Numbered from the stretch's first letter, positions 16,390-25,421 are shown. The stretch: 64,000 bases of DNA from an uncultured Brevundimonas sp. (GCF_937863155.1 NZ_CALMFB010000011.1:20844-84843); one strand, 5' to 3'. The notes: a model not told the origin generated them from the sequence alone. A program made the numbers and translations.

Positions 16390-17880
16390 TTACCGCCCCC
16401 AACCGCCCCCGCGCCAGCGGTCGTCGCCCCGGCGGCGGTCGTCGCTGATGTAGCGGCCATCGCGGTCGTACCAGCCATAGCCCTGCTGGAACCGGTCATA
16501 GCCGTCCAGTTCATAGGCGTCGTTGGCGTAGGGCACGCCCAGGCTGCCTTCGTCCGCATCCCACCAGTCGCGCGGATAGGGGCGGTTTTCACAGTACCAG
16601 CCACGATCCTGGCCACGATCCCACGACGGCGTGTAGCGGTCGCGCCAACGCGGGTCGAAGCGCGGGCGGCAGATGTCGTAGCGGGACCAGACGCGGTTGC
16701 CGCTGGCCTCGATCACGGCGCGGTTCTCGGCGTAGATGACGTCGCGCACGCGCGAGAAGACGTTGTTGCGCACAATGGCCCGGCCCGAGGCGGCGGCCAC
16801 GCCGGTCTCGGCGCGGATACGACTGTCGGTCAGGGTCAGTTCGCCATTGTACAGCACAGCGCCCTTGTCGGCCTTGCACAGGCGGCTGTTGGCCACCGAG
16901 ACCGAGGCGCCTTCCACGACCACGCCCTCGACATAGCCGCAGATCTTGGCGTTCGAGACTTCGACGCGGCCATACTCGCGCCCGGCGCGGACCATCAGGC
17001 CGATGGCGCGCGGACCGAAATTGACCGGCTGTTCCGATCCGACCAGGGTCGCCGCCGTCAGGGTGGAGGCCGCACCGGCGCCGGGCGTCAGTTCGATGCC
17101 CGACTGAGAGCCGGTGACCGTCAGTTCGTGACCGGTGAAGGTTCCGCCGTCCATGACGATGGCCGGGGCCACGGTCTGGGCGTCCACCACGGCGTTGCGC
17201 AGATCCAAGAGGCCGCCGTCGGCGTAGATGGCCGCCTCGTCGCCCGCATGGCGGAAGCCGACGCGGTTCATGACAATCTCGGCGCCATAGCCGACCAGGC
17301 ACGCGGCGTCGCCGGCGCGCGGCGAGGCGAAGACCATGTCGCGGATTTCGACCCGGACGCCTTGCGCCACCGTCATGCACGGCAGGCCGTCCGGCGCCTG
17401 AAGCGTCGGGGTCGGGTTGCGGGTCCAGTCGCGGGGGTCGAAGCCGCCTTCGCCGATGATGGTCAGCGGCTTGTCGATGTTCAGCCAGCCGACGCAGGCG
17501 CCGGCCCGCGCGCGGATGATCAGGGTGCCGCCGGGCCGCACGCGGCGCACCGCATCCTCGACCGCGCCGGTGCCGGGATTGCCGCCGCAATCGACCAGAA
17601 CGACCTCTTGCCCGCCAGGGCCATGGCCGGGACCGCCGGGCCAGCCGGGGCGCCAGTCGGGCCGGTGCCGGCCGTAGTCATAGCGCCGGTGCAGGTTGCG
17701 GCTGCGATAACTGCGCGTTGGCGGGTCCAGAAGGACGCCGAAATTGGGGCGAGTCTGGCTTTCGACCTTGGCCGCGACCTGGGCCTGGGCCTGGGGCGCC
17801 TGGGTCGCGACGCCGGCGGCGACCGTCAGGGCCAGGGCGGCGGCGCCGATCAGGCTGGAACGGAGGCTCATCATACTCAC
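16390..17880 (-). CDS. Secreted right-handed beta-helix (pectate-lyase-like) protein
   Basis: A 496-residue exported protein (signal LIGAAALALTVAAGVATQA). A basic Tyr/Arg region (about 55-80) precedes a parallel beta-helix core. That core starts with an NosD/DUF1565-like opening (VLVDCGGNPGTGAVEDAVRR, LTIIGEGGFDPRDW) and continues through short repeated coils (about 115-410; examples VEIRDMVFASP, IVMNRVGFRHAGDE, VSVANSRLCKADKG). The tail is strongly Trp/Tyr/Arg/Asp-rich. No lyase catalytic residues could be assigned. It lies 6 bp behind the Sel1 gene, forming a two-gene operon. A surface or polysaccharide-binding role is inferred. Confidence 0.78.
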   Translation of the reverse strand: MSMMSLRSSLIGAAALALTVAAGVATQAPQAQAQVAAKVESQTRPNFGVLLDPPTRSYRSRNLHRRYDYGRHRPDWRPGWPGGPGHGPGGQEVVLVDCGGNPGTGAVEDAVRRVRPGGTLIIRARAGACVGWLNIDKPLTIIGEGGFDPRDWTRNPTPTLQAPDGLPCMTVAQGVRVEIRDMVFASPRAGDAACLVGYGAEIVMNRVGFRHAGDEAAIYADGGLLDLRNAVVDAQTVAPAIVMDGGTFTGHELTVTGSQSGIELTPGAGAASTLTAATLVGSEQPVNFGPRAIGLMVRAGREYGRVEVSNAKICGYVEGVVVEGASVSVANSRLCKADKGAVLYNGELTLTDSRIRAETGVAAASGRAIVRNNVFSRVRDVIYAENRAVIEASGNRVWSRYDICRPRFDPRWRDRYTPSWDRGQDRGWYCENRPYPRDWWDADEGSLGVPYANDAYELDGYDRFQQGYGWYDRDGRYISDDRRRGDDRWRGGGWGR

Positions 17881-17886
17881 GCCCTC

Positions 17887-19365
17887 CTAGCGGCGCTGCG
17901 AGCGGGACACCTGGGCGAGGACCGCCTGCAGGCGCGACGCGGAGGGGCCGAAGCCCGACAGCGCCGATTCGATGCGTTGAACCACGGCCTCGGCCTTGTC
18001 CTGGTCGGCCACGCCGGCGACGCCCAGGGCGAAGAAGGTGGACAGGGCGAATTTGGCCTCGGGGCTGCCCTGTTTGGCGGCCTCGTTGTACCAGTGGAAG
18101 GCGCGGGCGTAGTCGGCCGGAACGCCGATGCCCTCGGAATACATCACCGCCAGAACCAGCTGCGCTTCGGACGAACCGTTGACCGCCGCCAGCTGGATGG
18201 CGCGCACCCGCTCCAGATGGCTGAACCGTCCCTCCATCGGATGGCCCAGCATGGCCTCCAGGGTCTCGACCTGACGCTTGGACAGGTCTTCGGCCAGGGC
18301 CGGAACCGTCTCGACAATGCCCAGGTAACGCAGGGCGCGGCCGACGTGGACGAAGGGCAGTTCGGTCGCCATGCGCGACAGGGCGTATTCATAGGCGTCG
18401 CCGCGCGGGCGGCTTTCGTCCGAGAAGGGCACGCCCGAGGCCGGCGCCTTGTTGGGATAGAATTCGAACGGCGGCGTCCACTGCCGGGCCTTGGCCTCGA
18501 CGAAACGGCCGTACTGGCTGCGGCCGGGCGAGGACTGTTCGAAGTCCTTCAGCAGCACATAGGCGCCGACGTCGCCGGTCTGAACCGCCAGATAGTTGTA
18601 CAGATAGGCGTCCACATCGTTGCGCTGGAACAGATTGACCGCCGCCGGCGCGCCGCCCGCGCGTCGCGAACGATTGCGGTTCTGATCGCCGCCGCCGCGA
18701 CGGCCCACGGCCTCGCGCGCCTGGCGGTTGTCGGCCGGTTCGCCGAACGGGCCGTACAGGCTGTCGTGCAGCCGGGCCAGGGTGCGATAGCCGGCCGCAT
18801 CCTGGGTCGACAGCACATAGACGATGCGGTCGCGGACCTGTTCCTGCTCTTCGCGGGTCATCTGGCCCAGCAGGCGGTTCAGACGCTGATAGGCCGTATG
18901 CCGTTCAAAGGCGCGGCAGTCGTCATAGCGCGACAGCGGTCGCCAGCCGCCGAAGCCGCCGCGATCCACGCGGTTGATCGGGGCGTAACCCTGATCGTTG
19001 GCCAGGGCCATGCCGTACCAGACGGCGCTTTCGATCGGGTCTTCGATGTTCTTGTCGGTGGCGCGCAGGGCCGAATAGCGCGAACCCAGCTCCAGCTGGG
19101 CGAAGAAGTCGCCCCGGAAGGCCGCCCGGCGCAGATAGCGCAGGCCCGTTTCCTGGGCGTTGAACTCGGGCCCCGTGAAGGACGGCGGACGCGGACAGGC
19201 GTTCGAGCTGGCGTCGCCGCCGCGCCAGAACTGCATGCCCTGATCCTGGCAGCTGGTCACACTGATGGCGGCGACGGCCAGCACCGCCACGGCCGCCGCG
19301 GCGGCCAGCGGCGCGCGCGCACGGTTGCGGGCGCGATGCTCGTCCATGCCCTCGCGGTCGCGCAT
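17887..19365 (-). CDS. Sel1-like repeat protein, membrane-anchored or exported
   Basis: 492 residues. One N-terminal hydrophobic segment (about 18-38, LAAAAAVAVLAVAAISVTSC) may be an anchor or a poor lipobox. Sel1/TPR-like repeats follow: near 75-130 (LRYLRRAAFRGDFFAQLELG, IESAVWYGMALANDQG) and near 380-460 (AQLVLAVMYSEGIGVPADYA, AFHWYNEAAKQGSPEAKFAL). The middle (about 200-340) is less recognisable and has an Arg/Asn-rich linker. Sel1 repeats are protein scaffolds. It is the first gene of the operon with the beta-helix protein. A CtrA-type box lies about 95 bp upstream and a 7-bp hairpin sits in its leader. Confidence 0.75.
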   Translation of the reverse strand: MRDREGMDEHRARNRARAPLAAAAAVAVLAVAAISVTSCQDQGMQFWRGGDASSNACPRPPSFTGPEFNAQETGLRYLRRAAFRGDFFAQLELGSRYSALRATDKNIEDPIESAVWYGMALANDQGYAPINRVDRGGFGGWRPLSRYDDCRAFERHTAYQRLNRLLGQMTREEQEQVRDRIVYVLSTQDAAGYRTLARLHDSLYGPFGEPADNRQAREAVGRRGGGDQNRNRSRRAGGAPAAVNLFQRNDVDAYLYNYLAVQTGDVGAYVLLKDFEQSSPGRSQYGRFVEAKARQWTPPFEFYPNKAPASGVPFSDESRPRGDAYEYALSRMATELPFVHVGRALRYLGIVETVPALAEDLSKRQVETLEAMLGHPMEGRFSHLERVRAIQLAAVNGSSEAQLVLAVMYSEGIGVPADYARAFHWYNEAAKQGSPEAKFALSTFFALGVAGVADQDKAEAVVQRIESALSGFGPSASRLQAVLAQVSRSQRR

Positions 19366-19383
19366 GATCCCCTACCCCTCGCC

Positions 19384-19405
19384 GCGCCCTTTGAAAGCAG
19401 GGCGC
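19384..19405 (-). promoter_or_regulatory. Leader hairpin upstream of the Sel1 gene
   Basis: GCGCCCT and AGGGCGC form a 7-bp stem with an 8-nt loop, 18 bp upstream of the Sel1 start codon. It has no U tract, so a 5'-UTR structure seems likelier than a terminator. Low certainty. Confidence 0.3.
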
Positions 19406-19458
19406 ACCTTAACCATGTTACGCCGGGATGGTCCGGCCCCGGGCGGCCGCTGTCAAGG

Positions 19459-19473
19459 TTAACGCCCGATTAA
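19459..19473. promoter_or_regulatory. CtrA-type binding box (TTAA-N7-TTAA)
   Basis: TTAA-CGCCCGA-TTAA on the plus strand; read on minus it is TTAA-N7-TTAAC, the full CtrA consensus known from Caulobacter. It lies 94 bp upstream of the Sel1 start and 125 bp from the divergent reductase. Two GANTC sites (19506-19510, 19511-19515), the CcrM methylation target of this order, are close by. Function is inferred from consensus. Confidence 0.55.
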
Positions 19474-19597
19474 GACAAAGCGTTGCCGCAGCGCGGCGGA
19501 AATGTGACTCGATTCCCGGTTTTCCACAGGGATCAATCGCTTGAGAGGCGAATTCCGCCCTCTCCCGCCGCCGTCCACATCGGCCTATATGCAGGCC

Positions 19598-20092
19598 ATG
19601 AGCTATGTCGCCCGCACCGACCGCCCCGCCGACAAGGCCGCCCGCTATGCCGAGGTCCAGCAGGAGATTCTGGCCGTGCTGGAGGGCGAACCCAGCCGCA
19701 TCGCCCGCATGGCCACCGTCGCCTCCATGCTGGCCGACGCCTTCGACGTCTATTTCTGGACCGGCTTCTATCTGGTGGCAGAGGACCGGGCCGAGGAGTT
19801 GGTGGTCGGCCCGTATCAGGGCACGCTGGGGTGTCTGAGAATCCCGTTCGGGCGCGGGGTCTGCGGCGCGGCGGCGCGTACGGGCCAGACCCAGGTGGTC
19901 CAAGACGTCCACGCCTTTCCCGGCCACATCGCCTGCGACAGCCGTTCGCGCAGCGAGATCGTGGTTCCGGTGCGCGACGCCTCGGGCGCCCTGATCGCGG
20001 TGTTCGACGTGGACGCCACCGAACCGGCCGCCTTCGACGCCGTGGACGCCCAGGCGCTGGAAGCCTTGATACATCAGGTGTTCGCGGCCTGA
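19598..20092 (+). CDS. msrC: Free methionine-(R)-sulfoxide reductase, GAF fold
   Basis: fRMsr reduces free Met-R-sulfoxide, repairing oxidised methionine. The 164-residue GAF protein keeps the three family cysteines with the E. coli spacing: Cys79 and Cys89 in GCLRIPFGRGVCGAAA and Cys113 in FPGHIACD. SRSEIVVPV and AVFDVDAT complete the motif set. ATG 19598 (MSYVARTDR) is taken; an ATG 9 bp upstream is nearly as plausible. It reads away from the Sel1 operon. Confidence 0.9.
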   Translation: MSYVARTDRPADKAARYAEVQQEILAVLEGEPSRIARMATVASMLADAFDVYFWTGFYLVAEDRAEELVVGPYQGTLGCLRIPFGRGVCGAAARTGQTQVVQDVHAFPGHIACDSRSRSEIVVPVRDASGALIAVFDVDATEPAAFDAVDAQALEALIHQVFAA

Positions 20093-20116
20093 CCCGGCTC
20101 TGCTAAGCCGTGCTCC

Positions 20117-21022
20117 ATGCGGATCGGCGTTGACTTCGGCGGCACCAAGATCGAGGCGGCCGTCCTGACGGCCGACGGCGCCTTTTCGGCGCGCCTGCGC
20201 GAACCCAATCCCGGCGACTATGACGCCGCCATCGCCACGGTCGGACGCCTGATCGCGCGGGTGGAGGCGCAGGCGGGCATGACGCCCGGCGGTCCGGTCG
20301 GCCTGGCGGTGCCTGGGTCGCCGTCGCCGCAGACCGGCCTGATGCGCAACGCCAACTCCACCTGGCTGAACGGCCGGGCCTTCGGCGCCGATCTGGAGGC
20401 CGCCCTGGGCCGTCCCGTACGCCTGGCCAATGATGCGGACTGTTTGGCCGTGTCCGAGGCGCGCGACGGGTCGGGCGCCGGCGCGCGCACAGTCTTCGCC
20501 GCCATATTGGGCACCGGCTGCGGCGGCGGCGTGGTGGTGGACGGTCGGCTGGTGTCCGGCGCCAACGGCATCGCGGGCGAATGGGGCCACACCCCCCTGC
20601 CCTGGTCCGACGATGACGAGCATCCGGGGCCGGATTGCTGGTGCGGACGGCGCAACTGTCTGGAGCTGTGGCTGTCGGGCAGCGGGCTGCAACGCGACCA
20701 TCAGACCCGCACCGGCCACGCCCTGACCGCCCAGGCGATCGTGGCCCAGGCGCGGGCGGACGACGCCGGGGCCGCGCGGACGCTGGACCGGTTCACCGAC
20801 CGGCTGGGTCGGGCGCTGGCGGTCGTCGCCGACATCCTGGACCCCGACGTCTTCGTGCTGGGCGGCGGCCTGTCGAATGTGGACGAGATCTATGGGCGCC
20901 TGCCGCCCTTGGTGGCTCGCCATGTCTTCGCCGACCGGTGGCAGGGGCGGATCGTCCCGGCGCGATGGGGCGATTCATCCGGCGTGCGCGGGGCGGCCTG
21001 GCTGTGGGACGCGGCCGGTTGA
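20117..21022 (+). CDS. ROK-family sugar kinase (fructokinase-like)
   Basis: A 301-residue ROK kinase. ATP-loop GVDFGGTKIEAAVL is at the start, the catalytic Asp lies in LANDADCLAVSE (about 103-114), and the ROK signature EWGHTPLPW (His about 158) is followed by the zinc site CWCGRRNCLE (Cys174, 176, 181). Closest in pattern to E. coli Mak (YajF) fructokinase; N-acetylglucosamine kinase is an alternative. It follows the methionine sulfoxide reductase by 24 bp. The sugar cannot be fixed from sequence. Confidence 0.88.
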   Translation: MRIGVDFGGTKIEAAVLTADGAFSARLREPNPGDYDAAIATVGRLIARVEAQAGMTPGGPVGLAVPGSPSPQTGLMRNANSTWLNGRAFGADLEAALGRPVRLANDADCLAVSEARDGSGAGARTVFAAILGTGCGGGVVVDGRLVSGANGIAGEWGHTPLPWSDDDEHPGPDCWCGRRNCLELWLSGSGLQRDHQTRTGHALTAQAIVAQARADDAGAARTLDRFTDRLGRALAVVADILDPDVFVLGGGLSNVDEIYGRLPPLVARHVFADRWQGRIVPARWGDSSGVRGAAWLWDAAG

Positions 21023-21074
21023 TCGGCGCGGCGCGGCCTCTATGGTCCGGCGACGCGATTGCAGGAGGATTCCC

Positions 21075-21749
21075 ATGGGCAAACGGGTGATAGCGGTCAC
21101 CGGCGGATGCGGCGTTCTGGGCCGGGCCGTGGTCCAGGCTGCGCTGGACGCCGGATGCAAGGTCGCGGTCATCGACCATTCGCGCCACAGCGGGGTCGAG
21201 GGCGCCCACTATATCGGCGGGGTCGACCTGACCGATGCAGCCCAGGCCCAGGCCGCCATCGACGCGGTGGTCGAGACCTTCGGCCGGCTGGACGCCCTGC
21301 TAAACATCGCCGGCGGCTTCGCCTGGCAGACGGTGGATGACGCCACCCCCGCCTGGGACAGGATGTTCGCCCTGAACCTGACCACGGCCCTGAACGCCAG
21401 CCGCGCGGCCCTGCCCCACCTGAAGGCGTCCGACGCCGGGCGTATCGTCAATGTCGGATCGGCCGCCGCCCAGAAGGCGGGCATGGGCATGGGGGCCTAT
21501 GGCGCGTCGAAGGCGGCCGTTCACCGCCTGACCGAGGCCCTGGCGGAGGAGCTGAAATCCACGTCCGTCACCGTCAACGCCGTGCTGCCGTCGATCATCG
21601 ACACGCCCCAGAACCGCGCGGACATGCCCGACGCCGACCCGACCGCCTGGGTCGCGCCGGACGATCTGGCGGCGGTGATGCTGTTCCTGGCCTCGCCCGC
21701 CAGCCGCGCCATGACCGGGGCGCTGGTCCCCGTGACGGGCAAGGTGTGA
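21075..21749 (+). CDS. Short-chain dehydrogenase/reductase
   Basis: A 224-residue classical SDR. The NAD(P) loop is VTGGCGVLGRAV near residues 8-19, NIAGG is the NNAG-type motif, the catalytic Ser lies in NVGSAAAQ and the YGASK motif gives Tyr and Lys. Asp in VIDHSRHS after beta-2 suggests preference for NAD. A clear ribosome-binding site (AGGAGG) precedes the ATG. Its stop overlaps the CitE-like gene (TGATG), implying coupled expression. Substrate unknown. Confidence 0.88.
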   Translation: MGKRVIAVTGGCGVLGRAVVQAALDAGCKVAVIDHSRHSGVEGAHYIGGVDLTDAAQAQAAIDAVVETFGRLDALLNIAGGFAWQTVDDATPAWDRMFALNLTTALNASRAALPHLKASDAGRIVNVGSAAAQKAGMGMGAYGASKAAVHRLTEALAEELKSTSVTVNAVLPSIIDTPQNRADMPDADPTAWVAPDDLAAVMLFLASPASRAMTGALVPVTGKV

Positions 21750-22561
21750 TGCAGACCCGGTTCCGCAGCGTGCTGTTCCTGCCCGCCGACAACGGGCGGG
21801 CGGTCGAGAAGGCGCGAGGCCTGACCTGCGACCTGGCGGTGCTGGACCTGGAAGACGCCGTGGCCCCGGACCGGAAGGTCCAGGCGCGGACGGCGGCGGT
21901 TCAGGCTCTGACGACCTATCCGTTCGCCGTGCGCATCAACGGCCTGGACACCCCCTGGGGCGCCGATGACCTGAAGGCCCTGGCCGGGACCGACGTCGGC
22001 GTGGTGGTCGCGCCCAAGGTCGAGGATGCGGCGGGCGTCGCCGCCCTGTCTCAGCATCTGCCGGACGGCGCGCGCCTTTGGGCCATGATCGAGACGCCGC
22101 GCGCCCTGATGCAGCTGGGCGCCATCGCCGGGTCGGGCGGGGCGTTGGCGGGGCTGATGCTGGGGATCAACGACCTGGCCAAGGCGCTGGGAACCGGGCC
22201 GTCGGCCGATCGCGAGCCGCTGAAACCCTGGATGGCCGCAATGGTGACCGCCGCCCGCGCCCATGGGCTGATCGCCATCGACGGGGTGTTCAACCGGTTT
22301 CAGGACGCCGAAGGTTTCGCCGCCGAGGCGGCTCAGGCGCGGTTGTTCGGCTTTGACGGCAAGAGCCTGATCCACCCGTCGCAGATCGACCCCTGCCACG
22401 CCGCCTTTGCGCCCAGCGAAGCCGAGATCGCCTTCGCCCGCGCCGTGGTGGCCGCCTTCGATGCGCCCGAGGCGGCCGGCAAGGGCGCGATCCGGGTCCA
22501 GGGCGAAATGGTCGAGCGGCTGCATCTGGAACAGGCCAAGGCCCTGCTGGCGACACTCTGA
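21749..22561 (+). CDS. CitE-like HpcH/HpaI aldolase/lyase (malyl-CoA lyase family)
   Basis: A 270-residue TIM-barrel lyase. RSVLFLPADNGRAVEKAR and LAVLDLEDAVAPDRK give the start and the metal-binding region; IETPRAL carries the catalytic Glu and FDGKSLIHPSQI is the family's C-terminal signature. Lone CitE-like proteins (no citrate lyase alpha or gamma here) usually act on malyl-CoA or related hydroxyacyl-CoA. It is coupled to the SDR, which might oxidise a related hydroxyacid; that link is inference. Confidence 0.84.
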   Translation: MQTRFRSVLFLPADNGRAVEKARGLTCDLAVLDLEDAVAPDRKVQARTAAVQALTTYPFAVRINGLDTPWGADDLKALAGTDVGVVVAPKVEDAAGVAALSQHLPDGARLWAMIETPRALMQLGAIAGSGGALAGLMLGINDLAKALGTGPSADREPLKPWMAAMVTAARAHGLIAIDGVFNRFQDAEGFAAEAAQARLFGFDGKSLIHPSQIDPCHAAFAPSEAEIAFARAVVAAFDAPEAAGKGAIRVQGEMVERLHLEQAKALLATL

Positions 22562-22682
22562 ACGCCAGACTTCAAGCCGGCGCCACATCTCTTCACGCTT
22601 TGTTACGGCCCCGCCCTCGCCTTCCCGGCCCCGGCGCGCTAGTCAGGCCGCGATTGCGACAGACTCGGGAGCAATGGTGATC

Positions 22683-25373
22683 ATGACTCAGTGGGTTTAC
22701 GGCTTCGGCGGCGGTTCGGCGGACGGCGACGCCTCGATGAAGAACCTGCTGGGCGGCAAGGGCGCCAATCTGGCCGAGATGTCGTCCCTGGGCCTGCCGG
22801 TGCCGCCGGGCTTCACCATCACCACCGAGGCCTGTGTCCACTACTACGCCCAGGGCGAGACCTATCCCGCCGATCTGGCGGAACAGGTCGCGGCGGGCCT
22901 GCAAAAGGTCGAGGGGATCACGGGCAAGCGGTTCGGTGATCCGGCCAACCCCCTGCTGGTCTCGGTCCGGTCGGGCGCGCGGGCGTCGATGCCTGGCATG
23001 ATGGACACGGTGCTGAACCTGGGCCTGAACGACCAGACGGTCGAGGGGCTGGCGGCCCTGTCGGGCGACCGGCGCTTCGCCTTCGACAGCTACCGCCGCT
23101 TCATCACCATGTATTCGAACGTGGTTCTGGGCCTGGGCCACGACCTGTTCGAGGAAGTGCTGGACGATCACAAGGACCGCCTGGGCGTCACGGTCGATAC
23201 GGACCTGAGCGCGGGCGACTGGGAGAAGGTGGTCGGCGACTACAAGGCGGTTGTCGAGCGCGAGCTGGGCGAGGGCTTTCCCCAAGACCCGAACGACCAG
23301 CTGTGGGGCGCGGTCGGCGCCGTCTTCGCCAGCTGGATGAACGACCGGGCCAAATTCTATCGCCGCATGCACGACATCCCCGAAAGCTGGGGCACGGCGG
23401 TGAACGTCCAGTCGATGGTGTTCGGCAATATGGGCCAGACCTCGGCCACCGGTGTGGCCTTCACCCGCAACCCCTCGACCGGCGAGGCGCGGCTGTACGG
23501 CGAGTTCCTGATCAACGCCCAGGGCGAAGATGTCGTCGCCGGCATCCGCACGCCGCAAAGCCTGACCAGGGCCGGGCGCGAGGAGATGGGCGAAACCGCC
23601 CCCTCGATGGAAGAGGCCATGCCCGAGGTGTTCGGCCAGTTCGTCGAGGTCGTCGGCCGGCTGGAAAGCCACTATCGCGACATGCAGGACATCGAGTTCA
23701 CGGTCGAGCAGGGGCGGCTGTGGATGCTGCAGACCCGCAACGGCAAGCGCACGGCCAAGTCGGCGCTGAAGATCGCGGTCGATCTGGCCGCCGAGGGGGT
23801 GATCTCGCAGGAAGAGGCCGTCAGCCGGGTCGAACCGGCGGCGCTGGACCAGCTGCTGCACCCCACGCTGGACCCCAAGGCCCCGCGCAATGTCGTGACC
23901 ACCGGCCTGCCCGCCAGCCCCGGCGCCGCGACCGGCAAGATCGTCTTCGACGCCGACGAGGCAGAGCGGATGAGCCAGCTGGGCGATGCGGTCATCCTGG
24001 TCCGCACCGAGACCAGCCCGGAAGACATCCACGGCATGCACGCGGCGCGCGGCATCGTTACGGCGCGCGGCGGCATGACCAGCCACGCCGCCGTGGTGGC
24101 CCGCGGCATGGGCCGCCCCTGCGTCTCGGGCGCAGGGGACATCCAGATCGACGACAAGGCGCGGACCTTCACGGTCAAGGGCCGGACGTTCAAGGCCGGT
24201 GACATCATCACCATCGACGGCTCCAAGGGCGAGGTGATCGACGGCGCCGTGCCGATGATCGAGCCGGAACTGACCGGCGACTTCCAGACCCTGATGGGCT
24301 GGGCCGACGGCATCCGCCGGCTGAAGGTGCGGGCCAACGCCGAAACCCCGACCGACGCCAAGACCGCGCGCGGCTTCGGCGCCGAGGGCGTGGGCCTGTG
24401 CCGAACCGAGCACATGTTCTTCGACGACACCCGGATCGCCGCCGTGCGCGAGATGATCCTGGCCGACGACGAGGCGGGCCGCCGCGCCGCCCTGGCCAAG
24501 ATCGCGCCGTTCCAGAAGGCGGACTTCGTCGAGCTGTTCCAGATCATGGCCGGCCTGCCGGTGACCATCCGCCTGCTGGACCCGCCGCTGCACGAGTTCA
24601 TTCCCCATACCGAGGCCGAGATGGACGCCCTGGCGGCGTCTCAGGGGCTGGATGCGGCCAAGCTGAAGCGGCGGGCGGCGGACCTGCACGAGACCAACCC
24701 CATGCTGGGCCATCGCGGCTGCCGCCTGGGCGTCGCCTATCCCGAGATCTACGAGATGCAGGTGCGCGCCATCATCGAGGCGGCGCTGGAGGTGAAGGCC
24801 AAGAGCGGCCAGGCGCCGATCCCGGAAATCATGCACCCGCTGGTGGCCCTGGGCGGGGAGATGAATTTCCTGCGCGCTCTGACCGACCGCACGGCCCAGG
24901 CGGTGTTCGCCGACACGGGCGACCAGGTCGACTATATGGTCGGCACCATGATCGAGCTGCCACGTGCGGCCCTGCGCGCCGCCGACCTGGCCCAGAGCGC
25001 CGAGTTCTTCAGCTTCGGCACCAATGACCTGACCCAGACGACGTTCGGCATCAGCCGCGACGATTCCGGCCGCTTCCTGCAGGCCTATCTGGACAAGGGC
25101 ATCTTCGAGACCGACCCCTTCGTGCGGCTGGACCGAGACGGCGTCGGCGACCTGATCCGCATCGCGGCCGAACGCGGGCGGGCCGCGCGGCCGGGCATCA
25201 AGCTGGGCATCTGCGGCGAACATGGCGGCGATCCGTCGTCCATCGCCTTCTGCGAAAGCGTGGGCCTGGATTACGTCAGCTGCTCGCCCTATCGCGTACC
25301 CATCGCCCGTCTGGCGGCGGCCCAAGCGGCCCTGGCGGCGCGCACCGGCAAAGAACGCGAAAAGGATCGCTGA
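22683..25373 (+). CDS. ppdK: Pyruvate, phosphate dikinase
   Basis: Interconverts pyruvate, ATP and Pi with PEP, AMP and PPi. The 896-residue chain has the full order of domains. The N-terminal ATP-grasp part starts WVYGFGGGSADGD and LLGGKGANLAEM; the central phosphohistidine loop is ARGGMTSHAAVVARGMG; the C-terminal PEP/pyruvate barrel has RTEHMF, FGTNDLTQTTFG and the catalytic Cys in GICGEHGGDP. ATG 22683 is preferred because GGAG lies 11 bp before it; an ATG 9 bp upstream sits too close to that site. With pyk it allows flux both ways at the PEP node. Confidence 0.95.
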   Translation: MTQWVYGFGGGSADGDASMKNLLGGKGANLAEMSSLGLPVPPGFTITTEACVHYYAQGETYPADLAEQVAAGLQKVEGITGKRFGDPANPLLVSVRSGARASMPGMMDTVLNLGLNDQTVEGLAALSGDRRFAFDSYRRFITMYSNVVLGLGHDLFEEVLDDHKDRLGVTVDTDLSAGDWEKVVGDYKAVVERELGEGFPQDPNDQLWGAVGAVFASWMNDRAKFYRRMHDIPESWGTAVNVQSMVFGNMGQTSATGVAFTRNPSTGEARLYGEFLINAQGEDVVAGIRTPQSLTRAGREEMGETAPSMEEAMPEVFGQFVEVVGRLESHYRDMQDIEFTVEQGRLWMLQTRNGKRTAKSALKIAVDLAAEGVISQEEAVSRVEPAALDQLLHPTLDPKAPRNVVTTGLPASPGAATGKIVFDADEAERMSQLGDAVILVRTETSPEDIHGMHAARGIVTARGGMTSHAAVVARGMGRPCVSGAGDIQIDDKARTFTVKGRTFKAGDIITIDGSKGEVIDGAVPMIEPELTGDFQTLMGWADGIRRLKVRANAETPTDAKTARGFGAEGVGLCRTEHMFFDDTRIAAVREMILADDEAGRRAALAKIAPFQKADFVELFQIMAGLPVTIRLLDPPLHEFIPHTEAEMDALAASQGLDAAKLKRRAADLHETNPMLGHRGCRLGVAYPEIYEMQVRAIIEAALEVKAKSGQAPIPEIMHPLVALGGEMNFLRALTDRTAQAVFADTGDQVDYMVGTMIELPRAALRAADLAQSAEFFSFGTNDLTQTTFGISRDDSGRFLQAYLDKGIFETDPFVRLDRDGVGDLIRIAAERGRAARPGIKLGICGEHGGDPSSIAFCESVGLDYVSCSPYRVPIARLAAAQAALAARTGKEREKDR

Positions 25374-25401
25374 CCAGTCGGTAAGTTTAGGCGCGCCGCA
25401 T

Positions 25402-25421
25402 TTCAGTCATTCTTGACTGAA
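25402..25421. promoter_or_regulatory. 8-bp inverted repeat between ppdK and the OMP gene
   Basis: TTCAGTCA-TTCT-TGACTGAA, a perfect 8-bp inverted repeat 28 bp after ppdK. A -35-like TTGACT (25413-25418) is embedded, but no convincing -10 follows at the right distance. It may be an operator or a hairpin terminator without U tract. Confidence 0.4.

Noticed and set aside
16297-19473. Very long open frame (over 1000 codons) on the plus strand
   Set aside because: It is antisense to the beta-helix and Sel1 genes, starts inside the tRNA region and has a repetitive His/Gln/Gly/Arg composition typical of reverse frames in very G+C-rich DNA.
22593-25325. 910-codon minus-strand frame opposite pyruvate phosphate dikinase
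   Set aside because: No recognisable domain and biased His/Gln/Gly/Arg content; the plus strand carries a complete ppdK.
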